From contig NZ_KK073768.1 of NCBI RefSeq assembly GCF_000582685.1, positions 3,091,303 through 3,155,302 of the forward strand: a DNA stretch of 64,000 nucleotides. The letters are read 5' to 3'. The translations under genes and the position numbers were made by a program. This document shows, one piece after another, positions 62,153 to 64,000 of the stretch (position 1 is its first letter; every line of letters begins with the position of its first letter). Below the pieces are notes generated by a model that saw only the letters and a list, made by a program, of their open reading frames with translations, had not been told where the DNA came from and searched no databases. The stretch is from [Scytonema hofmanni] UTEX 2349 (GTDB lineage Bacteria; Cyanobacteriota; Cyanobacteriia; Cyanobacteriales; Nostocaceae).

Positions 62153-62205
62153 AATTTCTACCCAATGCCCAATGCCCAATGCCCAATGCCCATTGCCCCA
62201 TTCCC

Positions 62206-64000
62206 TTAAAAACGCTGACCTATACCGAAATGCAAGCGACTTTCTCCTTGGTCATTAATACCATAATCTGCCCTAATTAAACCCAAAGGTGAGTCAAGAC
62301 GGACACCAGCACCATAACCAAAACCACTACCTGGTTTGTTACGGGCGCCAGCAGGATTTCCTAATACTGTATCACCAGTACCTAAGTCTGAGCCAAAGTC
62401 AGCAAACAGCACACCTCCCAAGATTGGCAAAACCGGGAAGCGATATTCCGCCGAAGCTAATACGTAAGTACGACCGCTGCCAACGTCTCCAGCATCATAA
62501 CCGCGCACGGAATTGGGACCTCCTAAGTTAAAGGCATCATAAGGCGGTAAATCTCCAAGTACGGTGCCACCTTGGAGATTCAAAGCAAATACTTGTGGGT
62601 TCTTACTGTTATATAATTTTACTGGGAGAAACTGACTATAATTTGCCCGTAAGCGATTCATCGAAATGTTGCCTAAACCAATCGGAACTGATTGTTCTGT
62701 GCTGAGACTGAGAATCGAACCTTTGGTAGGATTAAAGGGGTTATCTCGTTGATCTTTAACAGCGGTGAAGGATACGGTAGCTAAATCGTCGATGCCAGTA
62801 CCGCTAAAAGTTAGTGGATTTCCCTTTTCATCTTTTGGGGTAATTGTGCCATCGCGATCGCGTATACTAACACGAGTGTAATTAAATCCTAATGAAGTAT
62901 CCCAATCGTCAATCGGTCGCTGTAAGCTTACACTACCACCAATTTTAGCTTCTCTGGGTCTGTCAGCGTTAGGTAGTTTGACATCGCCATCAAAAACGTC
63001 GGAAAGTCCGCGATTGCGAAAAGCGTTGATGCTGTAACCAAAGCGATCGGGATTAGTTATGCGATAAGGACTGCTATACTTCCCATCAAACAGAAGATCG
63101 CGGGCACCTACTTCAACATTCGCGCTCAAAGTATCGTTAATACCACCGACATTTCGGTCAGTATAGTTTAATGTACCGACAATTCCTTGATCTGCATTGT
63201 AATTACCACCGACGTTGATACCGCGTGCGCCAAGTTCTTTTAGTTGGTAAACTACATCAACCCCTGTCGCATCACCTTCTAAGGCGACATTAACATTTTC
63301 AAATATTCCTAGTTTATATAACTGCTGCAAATCTTGTTTCACTAGATTGTCTTGGAAAATTTGACCTGGTTTTAACTTTAGCTCTTGCCGCAAAAAATCT
63401 TCTTTGGTGCGTCCTTTAACCGGCTTACCTTTGCTATCAACGGTATTGCCTTCGTCGTTGACAAAACGAAACTTGACATTACTCACTAAACCTTCAGCTA
63501 CATTTAAGCTCAAAATTCCTTCGCTGCTCGGTTTAATAGAGATAACCCTTCCCAGATTATAACCTTTGTCAGCATACCATTTATTAATTTGTTCCACTGC
63601 TTTCTTCAAAGCTTCCGGACTGATGGCTTTGCCGATTTGCGGTTGAAAGAGTGGCAAAACTACTTGGTAGGTAAGGGTTTTCGCGCCGGAAAGTTGGAGC
63701 GATCGCACGATCAATGGTTCCACTCGATACACCACACTCAATCCCCCCGGATTAGTAGTGGTATTTACACGAGCATCAGCGAATAAACCCGTATCCAAAA
63801 TTGCCGCCACTTCTTGTTGTATCTGACTTTGACTGGTTTCTCCCCCAGTTTGGGTTTTAATTATGCTGTTAATTATTTGCTGCAATTCTGGAGTCGCACC
63901 AACTACCTGCACATCGGTAGCAGTAACGACTAAATCCTTTTCGTTAGGCGTGGGAGTGGAGGAGGGGGGGAGAGGGGGAGTGGAAGAGGGGGGGAGTGGG
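62206..64000 (-). CDS. Omp85/BamA outer-membrane assembly protein, N-terminus outside the window
   Basis: The frame is open to base 64000, so the N-terminus is missing; 598 residues are seen. From the visible start: a Pro/Ser-rich linker, then POTRA domains (VVGATPELQQIINSIIKTQT, SLQLSGAKTLTYQVVLPLFQ, LNVAEGLVSNVKFRFV) and the C-terminal 16-strand barrel (from about YQLKELGARGINVGGNYN) with the lid motif VRGYDAGDVG and terminal FGIGQRF. Omp85 proteins insert beta-barrels into the outer membrane. The Pro-rich segment before POTRA is typical of cyanobacterial forms such as Alr2269 (recalled). A GTG at 63912 is internal. Confidence 0.93.
   Translation of the reverse strand, partial: PLPPSSTPPLPPSSTPTPNEKDLVVTATDVQVVGATPELQQIINSIIKTQTGGETSQSQIQQEVAAILDTGLFADARVNTTTNPGGLSVVYRVEPLIVRSLQLSGAKTLTYQVVLPLFQPQIGKAISPEALKKAVEQINKWYADKGYNLGRVISIKPSSEGILSLNVAEGLVSNVKFRFVNDEGNTVDSKGKPVKGRTKEDFLRQELKLKPGQIFQDNLVKQDLQQLYKLGIFENVNVALEGDATGVDVVYQLKELGARGINVGGNYNADQGIVGTLNYTDRNVGGINDTLSANVEVGARDLLFDGKYSSPYRITNPDRFGYSINAFRNRGLSDVFDGDVKLPNADRPREAKIGGSVSLQRPIDDWDTSLGFNYTRVSIRDRDGTITPKDEKGNPLTFSGTGIDDLATVSFTAVKDQRDNPFNPTKGSILSLSTEQSVPIGLGNISMNRLRANYSQFLPVKLYNSKNPQVFALNLQGGTVLGDLPPYDAFNLGGPNSVRGYDAGDVGSGRTYVLASAEYRFPVLPILGGVLFADFGSDLGTGDTVLGNPAGARNKPGSGFGYGAGVRLDSPLGLIRADYGINDQGESRLHFGIGQRF

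Overview
The window reads as chromosomal DNA of a filamentous, heterocyst-forming cyanobacterium (order Nostocales). The palindrome GCGATCGC (HIP1) recurs throughout. Photosystem genes (psaI, psbEFLJ, ycf48, rubA), the NDH-1 genes ndhC-ndhK-ndhJ and the heterocyst regulators hetZ and patU are present. Intergenic DNA is full of short palindromes, heptamer repeats and MITE-like elements typical of Nostoc relatives. No rRNA, tRNA, CRISPR array or intact insertion sequence was found. Names rest on reading protein motifs by eye; no database search was possible.

Left part (1-17.5 kb, nearly all minus strand): a truncated MATE exporter, a transglutaminase-fold membrane protein whose catalytic Cys and His are replaced, then patU, hetZ, sds, murI and two tandem AmiC-type cell-wall amidases, followed by a NhaS3-like antiporter and an EVE protein. 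The series amiC1-amiC2-murI-sds-hetZ-patU joins septal peptidoglycan drilling, peptidoglycan precursor supply and heterocyst patterning in one neighbourhood, as I recall for Anabaena PCC 7120.

Middle part (17.5-32 kb): a phototaxis-type receptor with a two-cysteine (DXCF plus CH) cyanobacteriochrome GAF domain and a PatA/PixG-like response regulator; a SIMPL protein; ssb; the cell-shape genes mreB-mreC-mreD; ribD; and several small conserved-looking proteins.

Accessory-looking core (32-47.5 kb): a PAS/GAF histidine kinase is divergent from a four-gene cluster encoding a von Willebrand A membrane protein, a 1082-residue tubulin-like GTPase, a MotA/ZorA-like channel protein with a long helical tail, and a MotB/ZorB-like OmpA protein. 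This is the best candidate in the window for an undescribed system: an ion-driven envelope motor apparently coupled to a tubulin-family protein. A large 837-residue protein follows. Further on are cutA and a translationally linked pair of unusual methylase-like proteins.

Right part (47.5-64 kb): psaI faces psbJ-L-F-E across a hairpin terminator, with ycf48 and rubA upstream of psbE, then ndhC-K-J. After that come DoxX plus an exported MsrB, small secreted proteins, a VOC protein, a GT4 glycosyltransferase, a Ser/Thr kinase and a truncated Omp85/BamA. At least six MITE-like families are recognisable by terminal inverted repeats, mostly close to stop codons or between genes.
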